Notes under the pieces: model-generated
What the model was told of the DNA's origin: nothing
Databases searched by the model: none
What the model saw: only the letters and a program-made list of their open reading frames with translations
Origin: CAXSDR01 sp964236445
Lineage (GTDB): Bacteria; Actinomycetota; Actinomycetes; Motilibacterales; Motilibacteraceae
NCBI GenBank assembly: GCA_964236445.1
Contig: CAXSDR010000039.1
Coordinates: forward strand, 1 to 29,378
DNA: 29,378 nt
Direction of reading: 5' to 3'
Position numbers and translations under genes: made by a program
Shown here: positions 7,492 to 14,628 of the stretch, piece by piece
Layout: every line of letters starts with the position of its first letter
Numbering within the stretch: the stretch's first letter is position 1

Positions 7492-7701
7492 ATGGTCGAG
7501 AGCAGCAGTCTTCCGACCACGTACGACGGCCTAGCCCAGGGCCATCCGTCAAACAGAGAGAGAGTGATCTCATGTCCTTCGCCCGACCAGACGACTTGCA
7601 CACGACATTTGCCGCGGCTTTCGCCGCGGGTGACGTCGGATCACTTGTGGACCTCTACGAGGCGGGTGCGATCCAGGTCCAGCAGGACGGGACTGTCTTG
7701 A
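7492..7701 (+). CDS. Short ORF of unknown status (leader peptide or gene remnant)
   Basis: A 69-codon ORF beginning MVESSSLPTTYDGLAQG, placed 5 nt after a strong GGAGGAG site and about 30 nt after the expected start of transcription from the promoter-like pair at 7429-7456. It runs into, and out of frame with, the NTF2-fold gene beginning at 7572, and beyond that point it is probably a shadow. It may be a translated leader, the remains of a displaced gene, or chance. No known family is recognised. Confidence 0.2.
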   Translation: MVESSSLPTTYDGLAQGHPSNRERVISCPSPDQTTCTRHLPRLSPRVTSDHLWTSTRRVRSRSSRTGLS

Positions 7702-7943
7702 CCGGGCCGGACGAGTTGGCCGGTGTCTTCACCCGCTTGCTCCAAGCCGGGTTGACAATGCAAGGCGACCCGCAGAAGGCAATAGTTGCAGGCGATATCG
7801 CGCTCACGTCGACTCACTACCAGTTCGACACCGAGCGGCCCGACGGCAGTCACGCGGTCATGCGCGTCGTCACCGCCGAAGTCTCTCGACGACAAGCGGA
7901 CGGCACCTGGCGAGTCGTCATCGACGCACCAACGTTTGCGTGA
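7572..7943 (+). CDS. SnoaL/DUF4440-like NTF2-fold protein
   Basis: A 123-residue protein with the NTF2-like cone fold pattern. An N-terminal helix FARPDDLHTTFAAAFAAGD is followed by VGSLVDLYEAGAIQVQQDG, then TGPDELAGVFTRLL, and C-terminal strands ending in DGTWRVVIDAPTFA. This order is typical of the YybH/SgcJ/DUF4440 group of small enzymes and ligand-binding proteins with varied roles, so no reaction is proposed. GAGAG at 7560-7564 lies 7 nt before the ATG and sets the start. An upstream in-frame extension is open but low-complexity and unlikely to be translated. The gene lies in a gene-poor kilobase and may be a recent acquisition; this is inference. Confidence 0.8.
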   Translation: MSFARPDDLHTTFAAAFAAGDVGSLVDLYEAGAIQVQQDGTVLTGPDELAGVFTRLLQAGLTMQGDPQKAIVAGDIALTSTHYQFDTERPDGSHAVMRVVTAEVSRRQADGTWRVVIDAPTFA

Positions 7944-8302
7944 CCGCGAGAAGCTCGGACGGTGAGTCACCTGGCGCAGCGACCGTGACGCCAACGCGAG
8001 GCTCTCGACATCGCGCCGAAAGACCGGGTGCGGGCACGCACTGACGTGAATTCGCGGCGAATGATTTCGGCCGCTACGTGCCGCGGCCGATGCCCACCGG
8101 TGATCCAGGTGATCCAGATTTTCCAGGGCTTCGCCGTCTCGCTCCGGCAGAGCGCCGGGTGCGCCGCAACGATGACGGCGTGCACCATAAGGCCGTCACA
8201 CCAATGTCGCCAGTCGGCGACAAGCCTGGACCCACAACGGTTTCTGGTCTCTCGCGGCGGGCACCTGGCGGAAAAGAAACCGTCGAAACGAGGGATGTTC
8301 CC
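7944..8302. other. Gene-poor stretch between the NTF2-fold and membrane protein genes
   Basis: In these 359 bp no recognisable gene is seen. Base composition is less GC-rich than its neighbours in patches (for example around 8050-8070). There is a short direct repeat of TGATCCAGG near 8101-8118. A minus-strand ORF of 73 codons (7967-8188) has no recognisable domain and no ribosome binding site. Confidence 0.5.
8290..8295 (+). promoter_or_regulatory. Shine-Dalgarno that fixes the start of the conserved membrane protein
   Basis: GAGGGA ends 7 nt before the ATG at 8303. This decides against the longer open frame that extends back to 8078, whose translated N-terminus is low-complexity. Confidence 0.6.
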
Positions 8303-8857
8303 ATGGCTCGCAACACGCTCTCACGTTCACTGCACGACATCGGTCTCGCCGCCTGGTTCGGCGGCACGCTCGCCAACGCCGTAGCCCTGAACCCAGCCGC
8401 TGCCGAGGCGGGCAGCCAGAGCTCGACGGGACGGGTCGCCAACACAGGCTGGGACCGCTGGACACCGGTCAACGCCGCCGCCATCGGCAGCCACCTCGTC
8501 GGCAGCGTCGGCCAGCTGGCCGGCAATGCCGAACGACTGAAGTCCCAGCAGGGCGTCGCGACGATGTCATTGCTGAAAACCGGACTCACCGCAGCGGCCC
8601 TGGGTGTGACGGCCTACAGCCGGGTGCTCGGGCGCAAGGCGGCGAGCTATGACGGCGTACCGGCGGAGTCGGGCACGACCCCGGCCGCGGCCACGCCCCC
8701 GGAGGTGGCCAAGGCCCAGAAGCAGCTGCACGTGCTGCAGTGGGTGATCCCCGCGCTCACGGGCAGCCTCGTCGTCATCAGCGCCTTCGCCGGCGAGCAG
8801 CAGCGCACGACCGAGGTCACCAGGGGCGTGGCCGCACGCCTCGGCCTGGTGCGCTGA
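8303..8857 (+). CDS. Conserved actinobacterial membrane protein of unknown function
   Basis: A 184-residue protein starting MARNTLSRSLHDIGLAAWFGG. It shows about four hydrophobic segments: LAAWFGGTLANAVAL, PVNAAAIGSHLVGSVG, a stretch ending AALGVTAYSRVLG, and WVIPALTGSLVVISAFAG. The pattern, including LHDIGLAAWFGG and GWDRWTPVN, resembles unnamed membrane proteins of Nocardioides- and Intrasporangium-like actinobacteria, as far as I recall. I do not recognise a named domain and propose no function. Its last 41 bp overlap the 3' end of the convergent MocA-like gene. Confidence 0.7.
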   Translation: MARNTLSRSLHDIGLAAWFGGTLANAVALNPAAAEAGSQSSTGRVANTGWDRWTPVNAAAIGSHLVGSVGQLAGNAERLKSQQGVATMSLLKTGLTAAALGVTAYSRVLGRKAASYDGVPAESGTTPAAATPPEVAKAQKQLHVLQWVIPALTGSLVVISAFAGEQQRTTEVTRGVAARLGLVR

Positions 8858-9470
8858 GCGGCCCGCGTGCGTCATGACCGCCCGGCGGGTCCGCGGCCAG
8901 CCAGGCTGCGAGATCTGCCGGGCTGTCGACGTCTCGCGGGTCGCCGATGTCGGCGCACTCCACCGTGGTGACGAGCTCAGGGTGTGCACGCAGGTAGGCG
9001 CGCGCCCCCTCGTCACCGCGCAGCTGCCCGCACAGGTCCTGCCAGACGGAGCGGTCGAGCACGACGGGGTTGCGCATGTCCTCGTCGTAGGTCGCCACCA
9101 CGGCACCGCTGCGCCGTCGTTCGTAGGCGGTCAGCAGCCGGCGGACGACCGCTGCTCCGACGCCTGGCATGTCGACCGGAAGGACGCAGACGGCATCCGC
9201 ACTCTGCGCCAGCGCGGCCAGCCCACACCGCAGCGACGACGCCATGCCTGACGCCCACGCAGGGTTGGTCACGACAGTCGCCGCCGGCACCATGAGCGGG
9301 TGTGCACCCGAGACGACCACGACGGGATCGCAGCCGCCGTCGCGCAGCTCGTCGACCGCGCGGTCGACGAGCCGGCGCCCCCCGAGCATGACGAGCGGCT
9401 TCGCAGCGCCTAGCCGCGTCCCGGCGCCGGCAGCGAGCACCAGCCCGGCCACGCGAGCAGCGGAAGTCAT
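8817..9470 (-). CDS. MocA-like molybdenum cofactor nucleotidyltransferase
   Basis: A 217-residue nucleotidyltransferase with the N-terminal nucleotide-binding signature LVLAAGAGTRLGAAKPLVML, where the glycine-rich loop, Arg and Lys are all present. It also has the acidic PVDMPGV motif that binds the metal and nucleotide. The family (MocA/MobA-like) transfers CMP or GMP to molybdopterin. Proteins encoded directly with XdhC usually make the cytosine dinucleotide cofactor or assist Mo insertion into xanthine dehydrogenase-type enzymes. The ATG at 9470 overlaps the TGA of xdhC (ATGA), so the two are translationally coupled. The C-terminal 25 residues look like a low-complexity tail. CTP versus GTP use cannot be decided by eye. 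Confidence 0.85.
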   Translation of the reverse strand: MTSAARVAGLVLAAGAGTRLGAAKPLVMLGGRRLVDRAVDELRDGGCDPVVVVSGAHPLMVPAATVVTNPAWASGMASSLRCGLAALAQSADAVCVLPVDMPGVGAAVVRRLLTAYERRRSGAVVATYDEDMRNPVVLDRSVWQDLCGQLRGDEGARAYLRAHPELVTTVECADIGDPRDVDSPADLAAWLAADPPGGHDARGPLSAPGRGVRPRPW

Positions 9471-10489
9471 CGGTGGATCGGGCCGGATCCCTCGAACAGC
9501 GGTGATCCCGCTCCCCCTCGCCTCGTCGCAATGATCTCGGCAGCGACGGCGACCGCCACCTCGTGCGGCGTGCGCGCCCCGATGTCCAGACCGATGGGTG
9601 AACGCAGACGCAGGCATTCTGATTCGCTCATTCCCTGCTCGCGCAACGTGGCGAGTCGATGCGCGCCCGTGCGTCTCGAGCCGATGGCGCCGACATAGCC
9701 GGCACGAGAACGCAGCGCCAAGAGCAGCAGGGGGATGTCGAACTTCTCATCGTGGCTCAGGACGCACAGCGCTGTCTGACCGTCGATCCGACCCTCGGCC
9801 AGCAGTCGCGCAAAGTGCCGGTGCGGCCAGTCGACGACGACCTCGTCGGCTGAGGGAAACCTCGCCACCGTAGCGAAGACGGCGCGCGCGTCGCACACGG
9901 TGACGCGCACGTCGAGGTGCGCGGCGACGGCGGCGATGGCGACGGCGAAGTCGTTGGCGCCGTAGACGAGCAGCTCGGCGACCGGTGCGAAGGTCTGGAC
10001 AAGCGTCGAGGCGTCGGGCTGACGGGTGCGGCCGGGAGCATCGGGGGAACCACCGGAGGCGTCGACAAGCCGCCGCCCGAGCCCGTCGCCCGAAACCGTC
10101 GTGCTCAGAACGACCGCCACGCGCCGGTCGATCGCGGCGAGCAGCTCGTCCACCCAGGTGTCGTGCGTGGTCACCGGCGTGACGAGGACGTCGATGGTCC
10201 CGCCGCAGGTCAGCCCGAGCGCGAACGCGTCGGTGTCCGCGACGCCGTAGGAGTCCAGCACCGGGGTCTGGTCGTGGAGCACCGTCGTGGCCAGGTCGTG
10301 CACCGCGCCCTCGACGCACCCCCCGGAGACGCTGCCGACCACCTGCCCGTCCGCCGACACCGCCATCAGCGCTCCCACCGGGCGCGGGGCGCTGCGCCAG
10401 GTGGCCACGACGGTCGCGACGGCGCACGGCAGCCCCGCCTGACGCCATCGCGCGAGCGCCCGCAGGGTCGTGATCTCAGCCGCATCCAC
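9467..10489 (-). CDS. xdhC: XdhC-family xanthine dehydrogenase maturation factor
   Basis: A 340-residue XdhC/CoxI protein. XdhC binds molybdenum cofactor, helps its sulfuration and delivers it to apo-xanthine dehydrogenase. The N-terminal domain shows WRSAPRPVGALMAV and the family signature GSVSGGCVEGAV with its conserved Cys. The C-terminal Rossmann-like domain shows LLVYGANDFAVAIAAVA, VTVCDARAVFAT and AIGSRRTGAHRLATL. The start is GTG 10489, placed 6 nt after TACGGT on the minus strand; the longer upstream frame has no recognisable protein sequence. It forms an operon with the MocA-like gene. The XDH structural genes lie about 10 kb away in the same island and share an 11-bp upstream element with this gene. 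Confidence 0.92.
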   Translation of the reverse strand: MDAAEITTLRALARWRQAGLPCAVATVVATWRSAPRPVGALMAVSADGQVVGSVSGGCVEGAVHDLATTVLHDQTPVLDSYGVADTDAFALGLTCGGTIDVLVTPVTTHDTWVDELLAAIDRRVAVVLSTTVSGDGLGRRLVDASGGSPDAPGRTRQPDASTLVQTFAPVAELLVYGANDFAVAIAAVAAHLDVRVTVCDARAVFATVARFPSADEVVVDWPHRHFARLLAEGRIDGQTALCVLSHDEKFDIPLLLLALRSRAGYVGAIGSRRTGAHRLATLREQGMSESECLRLRSPIGLDIGARTPHEVAVAVAAEIIATRRGGAGSPLFEGSGPIHR

Positions 10490-10495
10490 AACGCC

Positions 10496-10501
10496 ACCGT
10501 A
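10496..10501 (-). promoter_or_regulatory. Leaderless -10 box for xdhC
   Basis: TACGGT on the minus strand ends 6 nt before the GTG at 10489. It fixes the start of XdhC to the residue just before the family-like helix DAAEITTLRALARW. Confidence 0.55.
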
Positions 10502-10539
10502 GACGCGGCAGGGCCGTACGGGTGCCGGTTGCCGGCCCG

Positions 10540-10554
10540 GATGTCCGGACGGTG
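10540..10554. promoter_or_regulatory. Candidate operator shared with the XDH promoter
   Basis: GATGTCCGGACGGTG matches the sequence at 23946-23960 (GATGTCCGGACTGTG) at 14 of 15 positions. The core GTCCGGAC is a perfect 8-bp palindrome. Both copies lie upstream of a minus-strand gene for xanthine dehydrogenase or its maturation, in the same orientation. Confidence 0.4.
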
Positions 10555-10575
10555 GCGGTGAGGTCGCGAAGTCGA

Positions 10576-10581
10576 GACAAT
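10576..10581 (+). promoter_or_regulatory. Possible -10 box of the PxKF lipoprotein gene
   Basis: GACAAT lies about 41 nt before the ATG at 10623, leaving a short purine-rich leader (GAGCGGGGGAA). The match to TANNNT is weak at the first base. Confidence 0.25.
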
Positions 10582-10622
10582 CGGCGGGACGTTGTCGGGG
10601 GGCGAGCGGGGGAACACCAGTC

Positions 10623-11690
10623 ATGAAGCGGATCGGGCGTGCCCGGCTGCGGACGACCGGACTCGCCGCGACCATGCTCGTGCTGGCGTCGGCGTGCGCG
10701 GGACAGGAAGACCCGTCACCGGCGTCGACGCTGGGCCTCGCGAACTGCGAGGTGCCCTTTGCCCAGGCCACCCGCCCACCGGGCTCGCTGGGCATGCCGA
10801 GCTATGTGCGCTGCTCGCAGAACATGGGCCCGACCTTCCCCGACCCGCCGGTGGACACGACGTTCGCACTGGGACGGACCGCGGACTCCGACCTGCACGC
10901 CTGGGCCGGACGCGTCACGGCACTCGACTTCCACGACGACCGCGCGGGTCGGCGCGTCCTCGTCACGAACAACCTCGACACGGCGGTCGGTCCGCGGGGA
11001 CTGCGTGGCCTCGAAGGCCTCGAAGGGCGCCGCACGGTCACCGTGACCTGGACTGCCGCCGATGCCCGCGGCATCGTCAGCCACGTCAGTGCCCACGTCA
11101 CCCTGCTCGGCAGTGTGGCCAAGGTCGAAGGGATCTACGAGCCGACGGACGGAGCGACGTACGTCCTGCACGAGAAGGTGGTCGCCGACTACACCTGCGG
11201 CCCGGACGAGGCGCTGGTGGCCTCGTGCACCGGCACGGTGCCGAGTGGCGAGCCCGTCGACACCGACACCGTCGGCAGGCAGCTGCTGCTCGTCGTCGCC
11301 ACCGACAAGGCCGGCGCGTGGTCGGCGTCGCGGGTGGCCTACTCCGTGAAGTACGCGACCCGAACCTGCAACGGCGGCCCCGGCCACACCGCCCTCGGAC
11401 CCGTGAAGCCCGACGGGACCGCCGAGTTCCGGGCCGGCGAGCGCGTCCCGATCAAGTTCCGCGTCTGCGACTCGGAGGGCGTGTCCATGGCGAAGCCCGG
11501 CATCGTCACCTCGTTCGGCCCCTGGGTCGACCCGCCCGCGCCGATGCAACCCGACTTCCGCTGGAACCCGAGAGCAAAGCAGTGGGAGATGTACCTCCCG
11601 ACCGCGGGGCTTGCCGCGGACCAGGCGTACGCCTATGTCATCACCCTCGACGACGGCAGCTCGATCCTCGCCCGTTTCATCCTCCGCTGA
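10623..11690 (+). CDS. PxKF-domain lipoprotein
   Basis: A 355-residue exported protein. The N-terminus MKRIGRARLRTTGLAATMLV is a lipoprotein signal peptide, and the lipobox LASAC would be lipidated at Cys25. The mature part is rich in beta-strand. It contains a glycan- or Ig-like middle region (VTVTWTAADARGIVSHVSAHV) and a C-terminal PxKF-type domain: CNGGPGHTALGPVKPDG, then VPIKFRVCDSEGV, and finally LPTAGLAADQAYAYVITLDD. PxKF domains occur in secreted actinobacterial proteins, and their ligand is not well defined. The gene sits between xdhC and allantoinase, but nothing in its sequence points to purines. Cell-surface location is inferred from the lipobox. Confidence 0.8.
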   Translation: MKRIGRARLRTTGLAATMLVLASACAGQEDPSPASTLGLANCEVPFAQATRPPGSLGMPSYVRCSQNMGPTFPDPPVDTTFALGRTADSDLHAWAGRVTALDFHDDRAGRRVLVTNNLDTAVGPRGLRGLEGLEGRRTVTVTWTAADARGIVSHVSAHVTLLGSVAKVEGIYEPTDGATYVLHEKVVADYTCGPDEALVASCTGTVPSGEPVDTDTVGRQLLLVVATDKAGAWSASRVAYSVKYATRTCNGGPGHTALGPVKPDGTAEFRAGERVPIKFRVCDSEGVSMAKPGIVTSFGPWVDPPAPMQPDFRWNPRAKQWEMYLPTAGLAADQAYAYVITLDDGSSILARFILR

Positions 11691-11762
11691 AAAAGCGTCC
11701 CGCGCTGTGGTCGTCACCTCTGCGACACAAGCCCGACACAGGCCCGACCTAACGTCGCCGCC

Positions 11763-11795
11763 ATGGCGCCGACACCCATGCCCAGCGCTCGCTAA
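11763..11795 (+). CDS. Possible 10-codon leaderless upstream ORF
   Basis: ATG at 11763 lies 7 nt after TAACGT and opens a reading frame MAPTPMPSAR. Its TAA stop (11793-11795) is the first three bases of the allB -10 box TAAGGT. Leaderless short ORFs are common in actinobacteria (described widely in mycobacteria), but this one could be chance. Confidence 0.2.
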   Translation: MAPTPMPSAR

Positions 11796-11798
11796 GGT
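11793..11798 (+). promoter_or_regulatory. Leaderless -10 box for allB
   Basis: TAAGGT ends 5 nt before the ATG at 11804. It would drive the four-gene urate/allantoin operon. Confidence 0.5.
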
Positions 11799-11803
11799 CG
11801 GGC

Positions 11804-13159
11804 ATGAGCAGATCGCGCGGCGTGCCCGCGGCCGTCCGCAGCGACCGCGTCGTGCTGCCTGATGGCGTCGTGCCTGCCACGATCCTTCTCCGGAACGGCC
11901 GCGTCCAGGCGGTTCTGCCCTACGCCGCCGAGGTTCCTGCGCCATATGCGCTGCACGACGTCACCGGGCTCGTGGTCTCCCCTGGGCTCGTCGACAGCCA
12001 TGTCCACATCAACGAGCCGGGCCGCACCGAGTGGGAGGGCTTCACCACCGCGACACGAGCGGCCGCAGCCGGCGGCGTGACCACGCTCGTCGACATGCCA
12101 CTGAACTCCATCCCGCCGACGACCACCGTGGCGGCGCTCGAGCTCAAGCGCGCCGCCGCCGACGGTCAGCTGTGGGTGGACGTCGGCTTCTGGGGGGGCG
12201 TCACGTCCACGGACACCAGCGAGGTCGGCCCGCTCGCCGCCGCGGGCGTCTGCGGCTTCAAGGTCTTCATGGTCGAGTCGGGCGTCGACGAGTTCTGCTG
12301 CGTCGGGCTCGACGGGTTGCACGAGACCCTCGCCGCTGCCGCCCGCGTCGACGTCCCGGTCGTGGTCCACGCCGAGTCTCCGGGCCCGCTTGCCGACGCA
12401 CCGCCGCCGCACGGTCGGGCCTACGCCGGCTGGGAGGCCTCCCGGCCGCCTGCCGCGGAGACCGAGGCGGTCGGCGCGGTCATCGCCGCTGCCCGGGCGA
12501 CGGGCGGGCAGGCCCACATCCTGCACCTGTCCGCCGCCGAGTCGGTCGCGCTGCTCGACGCCGCGCGCGCCGACGGCATCCGGATCACCGCCGAGACGTG
12601 CCCGCACTATCTCTCCCTCGCGTCCGAGGAGATCGCCGACGGGGCGACGCAGACCAAGTGCGCACCGCCCGTACGAGGTGCTGCAAACCGCGACGCCCTG
12701 TGGAACGCCCTCGGCAGCGGCTCCATCTTCTGCATCGTCTCGGACCACTCCCCCGCGCCGCCGTCGGTCAAGTCCCTCGACACGGGCGACTTCGCCACGG
12801 CGTGGGGCGGCATCGCCGGGATCCAGACCGCGCTGCCGGTCATCTGGACGCAGGCGCGCGAGCGCGGCCACACGCTGCTCGACGTGGCGCGCTGGCAGTC
12901 GGCACGGCCCGCGGCGCTCGCCGGGCTGCCGGGCAAGGGCGCGATCGCCGAAGGTGCCGACGCCGACCTCGTCATCTGGGATCCTGACGAGACCTTCGTG
13001 GTCGACGCCGCTGCCCTGCAGCACCGTCACGCCGTGTCCGCCTGGCACGGCGAGCGGCTGCACGGCGTCGTCCACGAGACGTGGCTGCGCGGTGCGCCTG
13101 TCGACATCCGCGAGCCTCCCACCGGCGCGCTGCTGCAGCGCGGGAGACGAGTCCCATGA
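11804..13159 (+). CDS. allB: Allantoinase
   Basis: Zinc amidohydrolase of 451 residues that opens the hydantoin ring of (S)-allantoin to give allantoate. The cyclic amidohydrolase metal site is complete by eye: His66 and His68 in VDSHVHINEPG, the carboxylated Lys153 in GFKVFM, His189 in VVVHAES, His241 in HILHLSAAES and Asp314 in IVSDHSPAP. FTTATRAAAAGGVTTLVDMP and the C-terminal GAIAEGADADLVIWDPD are typical of allantoinases; a dihydropyrimidinase assignment is less likely. It heads an operon: its TGA overlaps the ATG of the allantoicase gene (ATGA), then pucM and pucL follow with overlap or 1-nt spacing. A leaderless promoter lies immediately upstream. Confidence 0.95.
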   Translation: MSRSRGVPAAVRSDRVVLPDGVVPATILLRNGRVQAVLPYAAEVPAPYALHDVTGLVVSPGLVDSHVHINEPGRTEWEGFTTATRAAAAGGVTTLVDMPLNSIPPTTTVAALELKRAAADGQLWVDVGFWGGVTSTDTSEVGPLAAAGVCGFKVFMVESGVDEFCCVGLDGLHETLAAAARVDVPVVVHAESPGPLADAPPPHGRAYAGWEASRPPAAETEAVGAVIAAARATGGQAHILHLSAAESVALLDAARADGIRITAETCPHYLSLASEEIADGATQTKCAPPVRGAANRDALWNALGSGSIFCIVSDHSPAPPSVKSLDTGDFATAWGGIAGIQTALPVIWTQARERGHTLLDVARWQSARPAALAGLPGKGAIAEGADADLVIWDPDETFVVDAAALQHRHAVSAWHGERLHGVVHETWLRGAPVDIREPPTGALLQRGRRVP

Positions 13160-14628
13160 GCGACCTCACCGACTTCCCCGACCTCGCCTGTCTGCGCAGC
13201 GGGGGCACGGTGGTGGCGTGCAGCGACGAGTTCTTCGGCCCGGCGTTGCGGCTGCTGGCGCCGACGGCACCGATCGCGCGCAAGGGCGAGTTCGACGAGC
13301 ACGGCCAGTGGATGGACGGCTGGGAGACGCGCCGCAGCCGGCCGGCCTCCGGGGCGGTCGAGGACGACTGGGTCGTCGTGCGCCTCGGGGCCCCGGCTAT
13401 CGTGCACGCGGTGGTCGTGGACACCACGCACTTCTCGGGCAACCAGCCGGAGAGCGTGACGATCGACGGTGCCTACCTGCCCGGCAACCCCTCGCCGGAC
13501 GAGGTGCTCGCGGCACCGTGGACGACGGTCGTGTATGTGACGCCCATCGGCCCCGACGCCGAGCACGTGCTCTCGGTCGACGAGCAGGTGCTCGCGACGC
13601 ACCTGCGCCTGGTCGCCTCGCCGGACGGGGGCATCGCGCGCTTCCGGGTGCACGGCGAGGTCGTGCACGACCCGCGCGACCTCGACGGTCTGCCCTTCGA
13701 CCTCGCCGCCGAGCTCTCGGGCGGGCTCGTGGTCGAGTGCAGCGACATGCACTTCGGACGGCGCAGCAACCTGATCGCCCCGGGGCAGTCTCGCTCCATG
13801 GGCGAGGGCTGGGAGACGCGGCGGCGGCGGGGTCCCGGCCACGACTGGGCTGTGATCGCGCTCTCGACCGAGGGCACCGTCGCGCGCCTCATCGTGGACA
13901 CGCGCCACTTCCGCGGCAACGCGCCGGCGAGCTGCGACGTCGAGACGTCGACGGACGGCCACGCGTGGCACCCGCTTGTCACCGGGTGGCGGCTGCAGCC
14001 CGACCAGGTGCACACGCGCACTGTTTCTGACGCGCCGCCCGCGTCGTGGCTGCGACTCTCGGTGCACCCCGACGGCGGCGTGGCGCGCCTGCACGCCATC
14101 GGTCATCCCACGCCGCACGGACGGGAGGCGGCCGCGCGACGCTGGCTCGATGCGCTCCCGCTGCCGGCGGTGACCGAGGTCCTCCTGTCGGTCTGCGGAT
14201 CACGGAGCTGGGCGGGCCGCATGGCGGCGGCACGGCCCTTCAGCGAACTCGGTGACCGCGCCGAGGCGGTGGCGCTCGACATCTGGCGTGACGTGACCGA
14301 CGCCGACCGCGTCGAGGCACTGGCGGCCCATCCGCGCATCGGTGACCGCCCCACCCTCGGCACGCAGGAGAGCCGCGAGCAGGCCGGTGCAGCCCTGGCT
14401 GCGCCTGACGTCGCCGTGCGGCTGCGGCAGGGCAACGCGACGTACGAAGAGCGCTTCGGCTTCACCTATGTCGTGCGCGCGAGCGGGCGGTCGGCGGAGG
14501 AGATGCTGTCGCTGCTGGAGCAGCGGCTCGCCAACGACCCGGCGAGCGAGCTCGTGGCCGCCGCCGCGCAGCAGGCGGAGATCCTCGTGCTGCGCCTGCG
14601 GGCGCTGCTGAGCGGACCGGCGGCGTGA
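13156..14628 (+). CDS. Allantoicase fused to OHCU decarboxylase
   Basis: A 490-residue bifunctional protein. Residues about 10-320 hold the two tandem jelly-roll repeats of allantoicase (allantoate to ureidoglycolate plus urea). Both repeats show the same signatures: VACSDEFFGPA and VECSDMHFGRRSNLI, GWETRR twice, VVDTTHFSGNQPESV and IVDTRHFRGNAPASC. Residues about 327-490 form a 2-oxo-4-hydroxy-4-carboxy-5-ureidoimidazoline decarboxylase, which makes (S)-allantoin. It carries AAHPRIGDR (catalytic His392), TQESREQAG and YEERFGFTYVVRASGRS. The two activities are not consecutive, since allantoinase acts between them. The start ATG 13156 overlaps the allB stop; the longer upstream frame is the shadow of allB. 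The stop overlaps the GTG of pucM. Both domain calls are firm. Confidence 0.93.
   Translation: MSDLTDFPDLACLRSGGTVVACSDEFFGPALRLLAPTAPIARKGEFDEHGQWMDGWETRRSRPASGAVEDDWVVVRLGAPAIVHAVVVDTTHFSGNQPESVTIDGAYLPGNPSPDEVLAAPWTTVVYVTPIGPDAEHVLSVDEQVLATHLRLVASPDGGIARFRVHGEVVHDPRDLDGLPFDLAAELSGGLVVECSDMHFGRRSNLIAPGQSRSMGEGWETRRRRGPGHDWAVIALSTEGTVARLIVDTRHFRGNAPASCDVETSTDGHAWHPLVTGWRLQPDQVHTRTVSDAPPASWLRLSVHPDGGVARLHAIGHPTPHGREAAARRWLDALPLPAVTEVLLSVCGSRSWAGRMAAARPFSELGDRAEAVALDIWRDVTDADRVEALAAHPRIGDRPTLGTQESREQAGAALAAPDVAVRLRQGNATYEERFGFTYVVRASGRSAEEMLSLLEQRLANDPASELVAAAAQQAEILVLRLRALLSGPAA

Larger units (their letters stand above)
7243..7571. other. Gene-poor stretch upstream of the NTF2-fold gene
   Basis: No convincing full-length gene is seen in these 329 bp. 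The first 170 bp show no homology I recognise. The second half holds nested inverted repeats, a promoter-like pair (TTGACT at 7429-7434, AACGAT at 7451-7456) and a strong Shine-Dalgarno sequence before a short ORF at 7492. Confidence 0.6.
11691..11803 (+). promoter_or_regulatory. Upstream region of the allantoinase operon
   Basis: This 113-bp gap holds an imperfect 11-bp tandem repeat (CGACACAAGCC at 11723-11733, CGACACAGGCC at 11734-11744). It also holds a first -10-like TAACGT (11750-11755) placed 7 nt before a 10-codon ORF, and a second box TAAGGT (11793-11798) placed 5 nt before the allB start. Confidence 0.45.

Noticed and set aside
8099..8129. TGATCCAGG direct repeat as an attachment site
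   Set aside because: Only two short copies, with no integrase or tRNA gene nearby.
7967..8188. Minus-strand 73-codon ORF
   Set aside because: No ribosome binding site, no leaderless box, and no recognisable motif.
12390..14030. Plus-strand 546-codon open frame overlapping allB and the allantoicase gene
   Set aside because: It is out of frame with both recognisable enzymes and shows an Arg/Pro-rich shadow composition.
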